The position numbers and the translations under genes are program-made. Source: Gibbula magus (taxonomy: Eukaryota; Mollusca; Gastropoda; Trochida; Trochidae). Taken from it: 64,000 bases of DNA. The stretch lies in NCBI GenBank assembly GCA_936450465.1, contig OW388304.1, positions 13,610,708 to 13,674,707 of the forward strand. Reading direction: 5' to 3'. Below the pieces are notes generated by a model, which was given only the letters and a program-made list of their open reading frames with translations, was not told the origin of the DNA and did not search any database. Shown here piece by piece: positions 46,011 to 52,155 of the stretch. Numbering within the stretch: position 1 is the stretch's first letter; every line of letters begins with the position of its first letter.

Positions 46011-49000
46011 TGGATACACAGAGGGGATGGTTGGACACACAAAGATGGATACAGAGAGGATGGATGAATACAGAGGGGACGGACGGATACACAGGGGGAC
46101 GGATGGATACACAGGGGGACGGACGGATAAACAAAGAGGACGGACGGATACACAGAGGGGACAGACAGATACATAGAAGGGACGGACGGATACACAGAGG
46201 GGACAGACACACAAAATGGGATGACCATTATAGTTGGAGATTGTTGGAGAGACGGATGGATTGATTTATGAACAGACATACGGAAGAACTGGAGAACCAG
46301 AAGGTAAAAGCAGGAGGATGGGGTACTTCTGGAAACAGATAGAACAGATAGGCTGAAGGACAAAGATATACCGCTGTAGGAGGTTGGAAAACTGGTAAGG
46401 TGATGAACAGATGGACCAAAGAAAGGATGACTGATGGACTTAAGAAAGGATGGACCTATTGAAGGAATGATAGATAAAACGGACAGTTGAATTGAAGGGC
46501 TAATGAGGTTTTAAACAGTAAGTTCTATAAAGTACAGATAGAAGAAAAAAGTTTTTAAAATGTGAGGATGGATAAATGGAGGGACAAAATCACGGATGAA
46601 TATATCAATGTCTATTGAGAATGAGATAGGCATCTTTTGAGATTGAGTTGGTGAAAAGTAAGTCACCATTCATAGACTTGCATGTCTGTTAATTACTGAA
46701 ATACAGCTTCCAAATGTCAATGAAATCTAATGAATACTTTTATGGACAAGATTTCAGCATGGGAGAACCAGAAAAAGAAGCATTGAAACCAAATGTCTCT
46801 TCCAAGAGACACAGACATATCGGTAATAATAGTACTATGTGCTACACAGCAGAACGGAGAAATGAACACAGGAATTAGCTAAAAGACTTTCAATTGAGGG
46901 AGGTTGGCATGAGGTGATAGGGAAACGAAATGTTGGTAATTTTGCATCAGAAGACAGAATGAAAGAAATTTTATGAGAAATACACATGAAAATGAAATAA
47001 GAAAACTGATAAATGGTAACTATATCCATGGTGAAATGAAATACTAACAACATATTATGAGAATGAACGTTAGCACAAGCAACCATTTTTCACTTTCAAG
47101 CAAAGCCTTTGAATATGAACAATATCAATCATTGAAATATTTATTTTCTTACATTTTTACCAATTTGTCAAAAATAAAAAAAATCCAAGTTATCAAGCAC
47201 AAACATTTCTCTGGTTGACATTCCAAAAATGTAAAAAGAATCCCTATCCATGAATCTTGACATACAGACATGAGTAATTACATTTTTGAAGAGGTTTCCA
47301 AAACAGGAGTCATCCATGCTTGTATCAAGAGGAAGTCGGAAGCGATGATGTATCCACAAAAACTTCTCTCATGTAGGGATGTTTTCAGAACCAGCTCAAA
47401 ATATCATTGCAATGTTATCCAAACTTCAAGAGTTGTTCCACTACTAACTCTCAAGGTCTAAATATATTGCTTCAACTTTAAACCATGTCACATAATTTGC
47501 TACACATTTTATCCAGTACTCCAATGAAAGAATTATACTTTGCAAAGCTGTTTTCTGAACTAAATTCCAGTAATTAACATATTGTAGAATTGGTATCCAA
47601 GTTTCCAGACAGGACTCTTGATGTATCAACTATTGCTTCACTTTCCTCTTGCTACCCTTAGAATCTGTCATATAATCTGACAGAAATGGTAACCAAGTTT
47701 TCAATGCCAGAAATTGTCCCTTTAAAGATCTGATACTTGTAGCGTACCTTATTGCTTTCAGTATCACACAGCATCCATAGGAAGTGTATATGGTTAGATC
47801 TTTTAGAACTGGTTCCGTGAGTGCCTCCAGTAAGGGATCTTGAGGTATATGCTATTGCATTAACTTCAGCTTGTTACCTTCAGACTCTTTTGAATATCCT
47901 TTCACAGAAATGATATCAAAGTTAGATTATTTAGAATCTGTACCAAAGTTTCCCCATCAGTGAAACTTTCTTCAAATTCAGCTTGGTAATTCCAAAATCT
48001 GATGAAGATATCAAGATCTCCTATGACAGGAGTTTTCACTTTGTATTTTTAAAAATCACAGATCTTCCATATAAATGTAAAGAAGATAGATAAAGGTGCC
48101 CAGGTGATAATGAAGTATCCATGAGTAGTTTAACTAAAGATGAAGTGAGGTATGAACTAATGCTTTAACTTAAGCCTTGTATTTCCAGAATGTGCCACAT
48201 AGTTTCTTCCGAATGCAATCCAGGTCTAAAAAGACAGGATATCTCCTTCTTTTAGAACTACCGGTATACCGTTCCAAGTTTGCCATGTAATTTTATCAAA
48301 CTGTAAGTATTGAACTTTTACTTGAAAAACAAATCTGCCCTTGCTTTCTTCTGAAAAATATCTCCTTAAAAGTTTGTAAAAGCCAGCTACTACACTTGAT
48401 CCATCAATGAAAACTGATACAATCATTTCTGATTTCTTTGACATCAAAATCATTGTCTCTTCTTTAAACTTGACTGTTTGTCAGGGAGGAGTTTTTTTCA
48501 AGATACGAAAGACTCAAGTTTCTAGCCAGATGCTGGTTTATGTTGTAAACTCCATGCTCTCCGCTGATCCACTTCGAAGTCTCAGATTTTGAGCATTTTA
48601 CATTCCCTTTGAGAAAAGAATATTGTTCAGTGAACTTTCTGTCAAAGCACAGTTGAAAGAATTATATTCATACTTTTTTCAGAAGATTCCTGAGGTTAAA
48701 GATGTAGAGTCTTCAGTCATGGTTTCAGAAAGATTATTTCTGGTTAGTATAATGGCAACAATTAGAGAAATGCTATGTAAGCTCACATGACATAGCTTTC
48801 TTCCTCAATATGTTCAATAACTATTTGTTGAACATGTTTTTGCGGTTGTTAGAAGAAACTGGAAGCGTCTGTCAATCCTTTATGAAAGATGCAATATCCA
48901 AACATTTGATTAAGATAAATCAAGATTCTATGAAGATTTCAGCATTTTAAACCTTTCATAATTCATTAACTGTTCCATAAAGATTAATGGTCAAAATTGG

Positions 49001-52000
49001 TTTGAGGAATTCACACTTTCATCAAAACATGGAAGAAATTATATCACTGCTTCTTTTGAGGTACTAAGGTCTAACACAGTCTAGCTCTTCAATCACTGTT
49101 CAATGATGATTCTTGTTCAAAGCTGGTTAGCAGAAATTTCCAACTTCTGTCAAGATGCAGTTGAAGGAAATAATTAGCTTTCTCCATTCACAAGGTCTAT
49201 AATGTATTAAAAAATGTATACAGTCACTGAATGATAACTAGGGAAAACCTCCAAGGTCTTCCAAAGTTTTAATGAAAGAAATGATATCCATGCATTACTG
49301 AAGAATCCTGGCGGTCAGATGAGTATTCAGTCACTGTTCAATGTAGTGCTAGTTGATGGAATCATATGAAAACAGTAACGATGACAGAAATGTTTCACAA
49401 TCATTGTATTCCTCCCTGGTATATTTTTGTCTGAAACTTTGTCTGTTCTTTCAAGCCCCCTCTGAAACTTGTCTTTCTTCCTTTGCCTCCAACGTTATTG
49501 TAGATAGCTAGTTAGGGGGTCCCCTGTACAATATTATACAGCTGTGGACTGATGGAGAGCGAGGGAAGCTATTTAGCCTAATGGAAAATGCAGACATCCC
49601 ATTTAACATCTCAAGATAGCTTTCCAATAATTACAGGTTTTTTGCCAGTGAAACTGTTGAACTCTGCAGCATGTACAGCTTTTTACATATTGTCTAACAT
49701 CCATGGTTTGCCAATTTAAATTAAACCATATTTTTGCGGTGAGGTGAGGTGAGTTGGGTTTGGCACTATTTTCAAAAATATTTTACTTACACCATGGCTG
49801 TTGGTATTATTGCATGAGAAAGCCTGCAACAACATGGTGGTTATGCACTGCGGTGAAACCTGCAAGCATCGGCTGGAATTAGCAAACCATAGGTGGTACA
49901 GCGCTTAAATTCAGTGTAGCATTTCACCTAAACCTTACTGCAAGTAGAACAGTTCTAAACTGCAGACAAAGTTGCCTTGCGGGATTTGAACCCTGAACCT
50001 CTTGATCCGAAGCCGAGGTCTAACTACTGCGCTCCTCAATTGTTTTGCAAATAAATAGGAAAATTAGACAGATTAATTGGTATTGCCTTGTATTTTTTCA
50101 TTCAAATGTTCTGGCAAAAGATTGCTTATATATTCTATGCTTGTTCTCAATGAAGGGGTAAACAAATTTATTTTAAAATTTATCAGGCTTTGCTTGCATG
50201 GTGAAAAACATGGCAGTGCTTAATTGCATGAGATTACAACAAATTAGTGGACAGATAATAGGAGTTATCATATACTTATCATGCAGATAACACAATGAAA
50301 TGCATGCACACGATGCACTCGCATAATATTCAAATTGAATTATGCAGTACTGACATAATTCTGTGTCTTAATGCACAGACACAATAATTCAATACGTAAT
50401 GCTCTGCAGAAATATTTCTGGCTCGCCGCATGCTGCCTTGACAATAACATTTATGAATAAAATCAAAACAGTGGAAAGAATATGCACAACATAAAACTCA
50501 AACTAAAAATATCGTTTTTATGACATGCCAGCATTCACATGCTTCTAAAAGTGTCAACATTCATTATTCATGCTCTTGCTGCATTTGAATTCCTCTGTGT
50601 AGATATACATGGGTGTTTTGTGGCATGCAGACTCTACCTAACATGATTTGCATATAGAATGCATGTTATGAGAATTGCTTAGCTTATTGTTCTGAAGGAA
50701 AAGCAGGCTATTTTGGTCAACCTTTTTGGTCAAATAAATATACTATTTTGGATTATATTGAACTGAAGTTTATATTTTAAATAACTATAAATCAAATTTC
50801 ATAAAAATTTATCATAAAGGTTAAAAACATAAAATGAAAGTGACTGACTTAGCATCAAATTCGTATTCATTAAAATGACTGAATATTTTTAAACTTATCT
50901 GAACCACGATAATAAGATTAAATGTTTTTGTAATTCACTTTTGATATCGATTTTAGAGAAAAAAAATGTTCTTTAAATTATTTACTATCAAAATAGTGAC
51001 AGAGACCAAAATATTCCCCTCAGAAACCTGATTAAACCCTATTTCTTTCCACCTGTCCAACTATTGAGCAATAAAGACTCATTGACTTAACATTCCTCAC
51101 AGCTATCAGCTCTATTCTAGTAGATTTAGGATTGCTCTCCCTGCCTCCCAGCTATAAACAGAGCGTTTCCTTCTGGGTCTATCTCACAGCGGGCACACCT
51201 CGTCGACCTGTCATGTAAAGAGGCTTGGTCCTGTCCGGCACTGTTCTCTCTCAATACAGGCAGTATTACAGGTGTTAAGCGGTGGGTACATTGAAAGAGT
51301 AAAAGGTCTTGTACTTAAAGTACTATAAAGACTGATATGATGTTGCTCACTTCTAACATATGCCTCTGCAGAATTTAAGCGAATGTTTTTGATATACTTG
51401 AAAGCTGTAAAGCAAGTCACGCAGAAATATTAATTTGTGTATTATACAATCCTAGGATTATAAGATCCTAAAAGATTTTTTCTTAATTAGTGATGTTTCC
51501 ATTAAACTTTTTTCTGTGTTTCCTACCTCATCAAATATGTTCTACTACAAATGTGGATAAGAGCTTCAGAATATCCAGCAGGCTGAAGGGTAATTGATGT
51601 ATCAAATATATATAGTGACTCTTCTCTTTGGAATGAGAAATTTTACTGAGAGAAAACAAAGTATTCAGTCACTGAAAATTAAGATTTAGATCAAGACTAA
51701 TTATCCTAAAGACCACAAACAATTATTGTTTCTATCATCAGAGAATTTATTAGTATAATATAAGACTGTTAGTCATAGAGAATTAAAGTCTATCACCCAA
51801 AACAGTATTCACTGCGTACATGTAAACTCTGAACAAGACGAACCTTCTACAGCATGTTATGTAAGCTTAGGCGTGTTAGGCAGTTATGTTTACATTTTAA
51901 ATCACTTCAACCATCTGAAATTTCAAAACAATGGGCGACCCAGATTGGGATCGAATATCGTCCTGGTTGTTGCTGATATTCTCCCTCAGCTATTCAAGGT

Positions 52001-52155
52001 GACACAGGTCACACATCGTGTCAGGACATGTAGATCAGAAAGTAAGAAGGGAGATAACTGCTGTATGAGAGAATGTGTCCTACCTGGTTTGACTGATGAG
52101 CTACACTCTCTCTCTCAGCCTCGAGCTCTCTCGTTAGACGTTCAAACTGGGCTTC
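15938..52155 (-). CDS. CTNND2: Delta-catenin / p120-catenin family armadillo protein (whole gene, 22 visible coding exons, 5' incomplete)
   Basis: This is an adherens-junction protein: p120-family catenins bind the cadherin juxtamembrane tail and regulate Rho GTPases. The 22 exons total 3942 bases, 1313 residues plus stop, with every phase compatible. Residues 1-24 belong to the N-terminal coiled coil ([13 protein letters not shown]). Residues 25-642 are a disordered Tyr/Asp/Pro/Ser-rich linker. Residues 643-1138 are the armadillo domain, with [26 protein letters not shown] and the basic [12 protein letters not shown] loop. Residues 1139-1313 form the tail, ending ADSWV, a class of PDZ ligand shared by vertebrate delta-catenin, ARVCF and PKP4 but not p120 itself. 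The linker is unusually long. The symbol is by family; invertebrates usually have one such gene, so ARVCF or PKP4 would be equally fair names. The initiator exon was not found. Confidence 0.95.
16513..16632 (-). CDS. CTNND2: Delta-catenin C-tail exon (40 codons)
   Basis: 120 bases, codon-aligned at both ends, acceptor TTGTATTGCAG and donor CAG|GTGCGT. It encodes [20 protein letters not shown] and a Pro-rich stretch ending PLFPSVPQ. Removal would be in frame, so it could be an optional exon. Confidence 0.88.
17051..17079 (-). CDS. CTNND2: Delta-catenin 29-base micro-exon
   Basis: Bounded by acceptor TTATTTTCAG and donor AGG|GTGAGT. With the one base left from the previous exon it gives ten codons, [10 protein letters not shown], and restores phase 0 for the next exon. 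The phase fit on both sides is the main support. Confidence 0.82.
17375..17607 (-). CDS. CTNND2: Delta-catenin C-tail exon
   Basis: The acceptor is TGTTTCAG and the donor CAGG|GTTAGT. It encodes [15 protein letters not shown], then [19 protein letters not shown], then [12 protein letters not shown] and HLNDQ. Ser/Thr/Tyr-rich and disordered, it follows directly on the last armadillo repeat. The phase at both ends agrees with the neighbours. Confidence 0.9.
17904..18200 (+). mobile_element. SINE copy with tRNA-related end
   Basis: It extends from GGAGGTTAACGCTG to CACTGCGCTATCACGTCCCC. On the - strand it has GTGATAGCGCAGTGGTTAG (A box) and GGTTCAAAACC (B box). It lies in the intron between two catenin exons. 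The ~290-base length agrees with the copy at 49.7 kb. Confidence 0.8.
18362..18459 (-). CDS. CTNND2: Delta-catenin exon: end of armadillo domain
   Basis: The acceptor TGCTTGCAG and donor ACAAG|GTGCGC bound 98 bases. It encodes [19 protein letters not shown], then [13 protein letters not shown], corresponding to the conserved last armadillo helix and the GW-K-DF segment of p120 proteins. Confidence 0.93.
18706..18799 (-). CDS. CTNND2: Delta-catenin armadillo exon
   Basis: 94 bases, acceptor CTGCCTACAG, donor ATACG|GTAGGT. It encodes [19 protein letters not shown], then [10 protein letters not shown], matching the GI-KL--I-KS block of p120 armadillo repeats. Confidence 0.93.
19289..19427 (-). 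CDS. CTNND2: Delta-catenin armadillo exon
   Basis: 139 bases, acceptor TTCTCAG, donor CCCA|GTAAGT. It encodes [15 protein letters not shown], then [19 protein letters not shown] and KNNHDFAQ. It corresponds to the IGK-A---L---LP segment and the helix typical of this family. Confidence 0.94.
19700..19793 (-). repeat. 47-bp exact tandem duplication carrying a 5' splice site
   Basis: Copies at 19700-19746 and 19747-19793 look identical. On the - strand each contains GAGTTAGTAG|GTAAGTGG. The copy at 19747-19793 holds the real exon end; the other lies fully in the intron. The perfect identity suggests a recent event (or an assembly artefact). Confidence 0.93.
19784..19934 (-). CDS. CTNND2: Delta-catenin armadillo exon; its donor is duplicated
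   Basis: 151 bases, acceptor TTCATTGCAG, donor TTAGTAG|GTAAGT. It encodes [20 protein letters not shown], then [19 protein letters not shown] and [12 protein letters not shown], a textbook p120 armadillo repeat. The last 10 exon bases and the donor are repeated 47 bases further into the intron. Confidence 0.96.
20216..20375 (-). CDS. CTNND2: Delta-catenin armadillo exon
   Basis: 160 bases, acceptor TTTTCCAG, donor TGGCAG|GTCGGT. It encodes [20 protein letters not shown], then [20 protein letters not shown] and [13 protein letters not shown], the helix pair with the conserved EA-AGA-QNL motif. The lone A at the exon start completes a Lys codon begun in the previous exon. Confidence 0.94.
20717..20804 (-). 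CDS. CTNND2: Delta-catenin exon: basic loop of the armadillo domain
   Basis: 88 bases, acceptor CTCTTTCAG, donor CAAAA|GTAAGT. It encodes [20 protein letters not shown], then GGEPNSPNQ. This Gly/Lys-rich loop interrupts one armadillo repeat in all p120-family proteins; in p120 it overlaps a polybasic nuclear localisation and Rho-regulatory region. The role here is inferred from the family. Confidence 0.93.
21139..21368 (-). CDS. CTNND2: Delta-catenin armadillo exon (RNVSSAG block)
   Basis: 230 bases, acceptor TGTCCCTTAG, donor GAAAG|GTTGGT. It encodes [20 protein letters not shown], then [13 protein letters not shown] and [18 protein letters not shown], among the most conserved blocks of the p120 family. 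Confidence 0.96.
21476..21955 (-). repeat. 33-bp tandem array starting at the donor of a delta-catenin exon
   Basis: About 14 units. Read on the - strand each unit begins GTAGGCATGTTACAA and ends GAGTCTCGG or GTGTCTCAG, so most junctions recreate CTCAG|GTAGG or a close variant of the real exon end and donor (CTCAG|GTAGG at 21955/21956). The first unit next to the exon is exactly 33 bases, the second is shortened to 22, and the rest are regular. Confidence 0.93.
21956..22107 (-). CDS. CTNND2: Delta-catenin armadillo exon (IPHSG block)
   Basis: 152 bases, acceptor CTTTTTCAG, donor CTCAG|GTAGGA. It encodes [29 protein letters not shown], and [13 protein letters not shown]. The VIIPHSG motif is diagnostic for p120-type catenins. 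Read-through of the donor meets TAG at once. Confidence 0.96.
22270..22796. mobile_element. Non-autonomous repeat element with ATCCCCCGCC ends and GGAC tract
   Basis: It begins ACATCCCCCGCC and ends CTTCGTGGCGGGGGATT. Inside are degenerate repeats around GAGAAAAGCTGTCCCCTTT, then a GGAC microsatellite near 22712-22757, then a terminal hairpin. It lies in the intron between armadillo exons. The layout (internal repeats, tetranucleotide tract, terminal hairpin) matches the longer element at 58.5-60.4 kb. Confidence 0.65.
22800..22960. mobile_element. SINE fragment
   Basis: The GATCCTGGCGGGATTCAAACC stretch (here 22895-22915) is the 3' tRNA-related part of the SINE family seen complete at 17.9 and 49.7 kb, and CATCAAAGTTCTAACCATTGC follows as in the other copies. 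Confidence 0.6.
23129..23245 (-). CDS. CTNND2: Delta-catenin armadillo exon (VLWNLSS)
   Basis: 117 bases, 39 whole codons, acceptor TTAACAG, donor GTGAG|GTAGGT. It encodes [18 protein letters not shown], then [27 protein letters not shown] is the hallmark of an armadillo repeat in this family. Confidence 0.96.
23609..23729 (-). CDS. CTNND2: Delta-catenin armadillo exon
   Basis: 121 bases, acceptor TTACATTGCAG, donor ATAAG|GTACGA. It encodes [19 protein letters not shown], then [20 protein letters not shown], matching the GI--LV-LL and CGAL-N-S-G motifs of armadillo repeat 2. Confidence 0.96.
23966..24035 (+). mobile_element. Head of a SINE-like element (GTGAGTGAGTGAG...ACGCCGC)
   Basis: GTGAGTGAGTGAGTTATTG then TTTAACGCCGCTTCGGCAGT resembles a dispersed repeat head I associate with gastropod and other mollusc genomes (established knowledge, not searched). 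Decayed heads of the same type occur near 28805, 49742, 52440 and 56953. Confidence 0.6.
24447..24582 (-). CDS. CTNND2: Delta-catenin exon: first armadillo repeat
   Basis: 136 bases, acceptor ATTTCTTTAG, donor ACAAG|GTGAGT. It encodes [19 protein letters not shown], then [18 protein letters not shown]. The W-(R)-(N/D)-P-(D/E)-L-x-E-V-I opening is the conserved start of the p120 armadillo domain. Confidence 0.96.
24845..25140 (+). repeat. Single copy of the 145-bp repeat family found in tandem at 63-64 kb
   Basis: It shares GAAGAAGATGAA, TTTTTAGGTCATGACCCC, GGGTCACAGGGTCACC, CTACAATTTAGAATCCCC and the AAGGAGTCT block with the right-hand array, and is followed by GGACGGACG. The left part (AAAAAATAGAGCCACAGCCT) also matches 62680-62700. 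Confidence 0.85.
25719..26123 (-). CDS. CTNND2: Delta-catenin linker exon with a 9-residue tandem repeat
   Basis: 405 bases, acceptor ATAATTGCAG, donor GGAT|GTAAGT. It encodes [17 protein letters not shown], then seven 9-residue repeats with consensus YDARDGNPP (27-base DNA units; later ones [18 protein letters not shown]), then [19 protein letters not shown] and an Ala/Ser/Pro-rich end. Disordered and Tyr-rich, just before the armadillo domain. The opposite strand is also open over much of this exon because of the repeat composition. Confidence 0.93.
26753..26771 (+). repeat. Homopolymeric G run
   Basis: About 18 consecutive G in a delta-catenin intron; on the transcribed strand this is a C run. 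Prone to G-quadruplex formation and to length error in sequencing. Confidence 0.9.
27359..28143 (-). CDS. CTNND2: Delta-catenin large linker exon, Tyr/Asp/Pro/Gly-rich
   Basis: 785 bases, acceptor TTTCTCTGCAG, donor CATG|GTACGT. It encodes about 261 residues, e.g. [18 protein letters not shown], repeated [36 protein letters not shown] blocks, and [20 protein letters not shown]. No fold is expected. Vertebrate p120 linkers hold Tyr phosphorylation sites in a similar place, so signalling use is plausible. Several long antisense frames over this exon are composition artefacts. Confidence 0.94.
28800..28920 (+). mobile_element. SINE fragment
   Basis: GGCGAGGTAATTTTGAGTTT, then AACGTTGCTTTCAAGAG and GAAGCCTGCAAGCATTGACT match the middle of the full SINE copies. 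The tRNA part is missing. Confidence 0.6.
29009..30877. mobile_element. 1.87-kb inverted-repeat element flanked by TA (Tc1/mariner/pogo-like, no transposase)
   Basis: The left end at 29011, CCGTAATTCTTCCATAATTT, and the inverse at the right end (30848-30875) match over about 28 bases with two or three differences. TA flanks both ends. A TA target duplication is typical of the Tc1/mariner/pogo superfamily. The interior has no reading frame resembling a DDE transposase, so it is a deletion derivative. Confidence 0.7.
32384..32661 (-). CDS. CTNND2: Delta-catenin linker exon
   Basis: 278 bases, acceptor TTTAATTGCAG, donor GACAG|GTAGAA. It encodes [39 protein letters not shown], then [19 protein letters not shown] and [10 protein letters not shown]. 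Ser/Tyr/Pro-rich and disordered; phase 0 at its start and a split Arg codon at its end. Confidence 0.92.
32826..33009 (-). CDS. CTNND2: Delta-catenin linker exon (Gly/Ser/His-rich)
   Basis: 184 bases, acceptor TCTCTGCAG, donor CTAAG|GTAGGA. It encodes [20 protein letters not shown], then [18 protein letters not shown] and [15 protein letters not shown] tandem repeat of about 118 bases begins immediately upstream of the acceptor. Confidence 0.92.
33012..33520 (-). repeat. ~118-bp tandem array abutting a delta-catenin 3' splice site
   Basis: GCATGAAT or its variant recurs at 33031, 33151, 33267, 33386 and 33503. Alternating units end in TTTTTTCTAATTTTAC or TTTTTAC(G/A)AATATTT, so the real period may be a pair of units. 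On the - strand the AAGGAGAAG segment gives CTTCTCCTT, which is part of the polypyrimidine tract of the acceptor at 33010. Confidence 0.88.
33580..33760. mobile_element. SINE fragment
   Basis: The ATTTCACCCAACCTTACTGCA block matches the full SINE copies at 17.9 and 49.7 kb, followed by a decayed tRNA-like part (GCCTGATTTAAACCC). Confidence 0.55.
34605..34756. mobile_element. Foldback element with hammerhead-like core (Penelope-type debris)
   Basis: Two ~59-base arms (34605-34663 and 34698-34756) are near-perfect inverted repeats containing CTCCGAAACGTTGTGTATT. On the - strand the loop side reads CACCTGATGGAGTGAG, then TATACTCCGAAAC: CTGATG, a short stem and CGAAAC, the order of a hammerhead ribozyme core. 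The conserved A after CTGATG is missing, so activity is doubtful. Confidence 0.6.
36053..37392. mobile_element. Composite inverted-repeat element with a decayed BED-finger fragment (hAT-like)
   Basis: The outer ends TTAACCATGGTTC (left) and GAACCATGTTTAACC (right) are inverted. Inner inverted repeats lie at about 36262-36300 and 37047-37085 (CATTGTCTGTGTTTG... against its inverse). Copies of CCAGTACTTTTCAAGGACATT occur at both ends. Limits are approximate and no target duplication could be fixed. Confidence 0.5.
36330..36602 (-). pseudogene. Decayed BED-type zinc-finger transposase fragment
   Basis: The - strand encodes [15 protein letters not shown], then KRKAFCTL and FDI, then a stop, then after a one-base shift [16 protein letters not shown]. 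The pattern FN-x-x-W-L-x-x-P ... K-x-x-A-x-C ... F-x-I-x-N-M-x-E ... H-(M)-K-G-x-K-H is the N-terminal BED-like finger of hAT-type transposases. The second Cys of the finger is gone (CTLQ instead of CTLC), and the frame is broken near 36392. The rest of the transposase is absent. Confidence 0.6.
38290..38580 (-). repeat. Degenerate ~50-bp tandem repeat
   Basis: Six or so copies of TTCTAAATATCAAGTAAATT and TACTTTGAAGTTCA, alternating with CAAAGCATCAAG variants. Confidence 0.7.
39417..39536. mobile_element. Second foldback with decayed hammerhead-like core
   Basis: The arms AATACAAGAGACTATTGTGG... (39417-39442) and their inverse (39511-39536) enclose GGATGAAGGGGC, a loop, then GCCCAGAAACGTTG. 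GATGA, a GGGC/GCCC stem and GAAAC keep the hammerhead order, but the first bases of CTGATGA are altered. It shares GAAACGTTGTG and AAAGAAGTT with the 34.6-kb foldback. Confidence 0.5.
40514..40558 (-). CDS. CTNND2: Delta-catenin 45-base exon
   Basis: The acceptor TTTTCTTCAG and donor GTGCG|GTAAGG bound a short exon that, with split codons on both sides, gives [16 protein letters not shown]. The phases fit the exons at 45756-45913 and 32826-33009 exactly, and the sequence is a believable continuation of the coiled-coil region. Confidence 0.85.
40559..45755 (-). other. Delta-catenin intron
   Basis: Five kb of AT-rich sequence. A SINE fragment (GCCTGCAACACGATGGCGAC, about 44100-44160) and one AGAGTTACCTCCCTT motif (42298-42312) are visible. 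A possible exon near 42056-42115 was rejected. No supported gene. Confidence 0.6.
45756..45913 (-). CDS. CTNND2: Delta-catenin exon after the coiled coil
   Basis: 158 bases, acceptor TCTATTTCAG, donor TGCTT|GTGAGT. It encodes [20 protein letters not shown], then [20 protein letters not shown] and [11 protein letters not shown]. The SDSGSM(T/S)S motif just after the coiled coil is shared with vertebrate delta-catenins. Confidence 0.93.
45964..46215 (-). repeat. CAGA microsatellite and GGACGGATACACAGAGG minisatellite
   Basis: A run of CAGA (45966-46008) is followed by about eight irregular ~20-26-base units with consensus GACGGACGGATACACAGAGGG. It lies about 50 bases upstream of the acceptor of exon 45756-45913 in transcript orientation. 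It makes open Cys/Pro/Ser-rich antisense frames that are not genes. Confidence 0.9.
46216..52083 (-). other. Delta-catenin intron
   Basis: Six kb without a supported exon. 47.4-49.4 kb shows a vague quasi-repeat of phrases such as GAAATGATATCCAAG. A full SINE lies at 49.74-50.03 kb. An AAGGGAGATAACT motif is at 52047-52059. Confidence 0.6.
49740..50032 (+). mobile_element. Full-length SINE copy with tRNA-related end
   Basis: It runs from GGTGAGGTGAGTTGGGTTTG to TCTAACTACTGCGCTCC. On the - strand the right end reads GAGCGCAGTAGTTAGA (A box) and GGGTTCAAATCCCGC (B box), so the tRNA-derived head is on the - strand. It shares AAACCTGCAAGCATCGGCTGG with the copy at 17.9 kb. Confidence 0.8.
52084..52155 (-). 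CDS. CTNND2: Delta-catenin exon: N-terminal coiled coil
   Basis: 72 bases, 24 codons, acceptor TTATTGCAG, donor ACCAG|GTAGGA. It encodes [20 protein letters not shown] and QSNQ. The QFE-LTR-LE-ER motif is the highly conserved N-terminal coiled coil of p120-family catenins. The preceding exon should end in a codon-aligned donor and supply the start Met; it is not recognised in the remaining 12 kb. Confidence 0.94.

Noticed and set aside
45909..46363. Cys/Pro/Val/Ser-rich minus-strand frames
   Set aside because: Translation of the CAGA and GGACGGATACACAG repeats.
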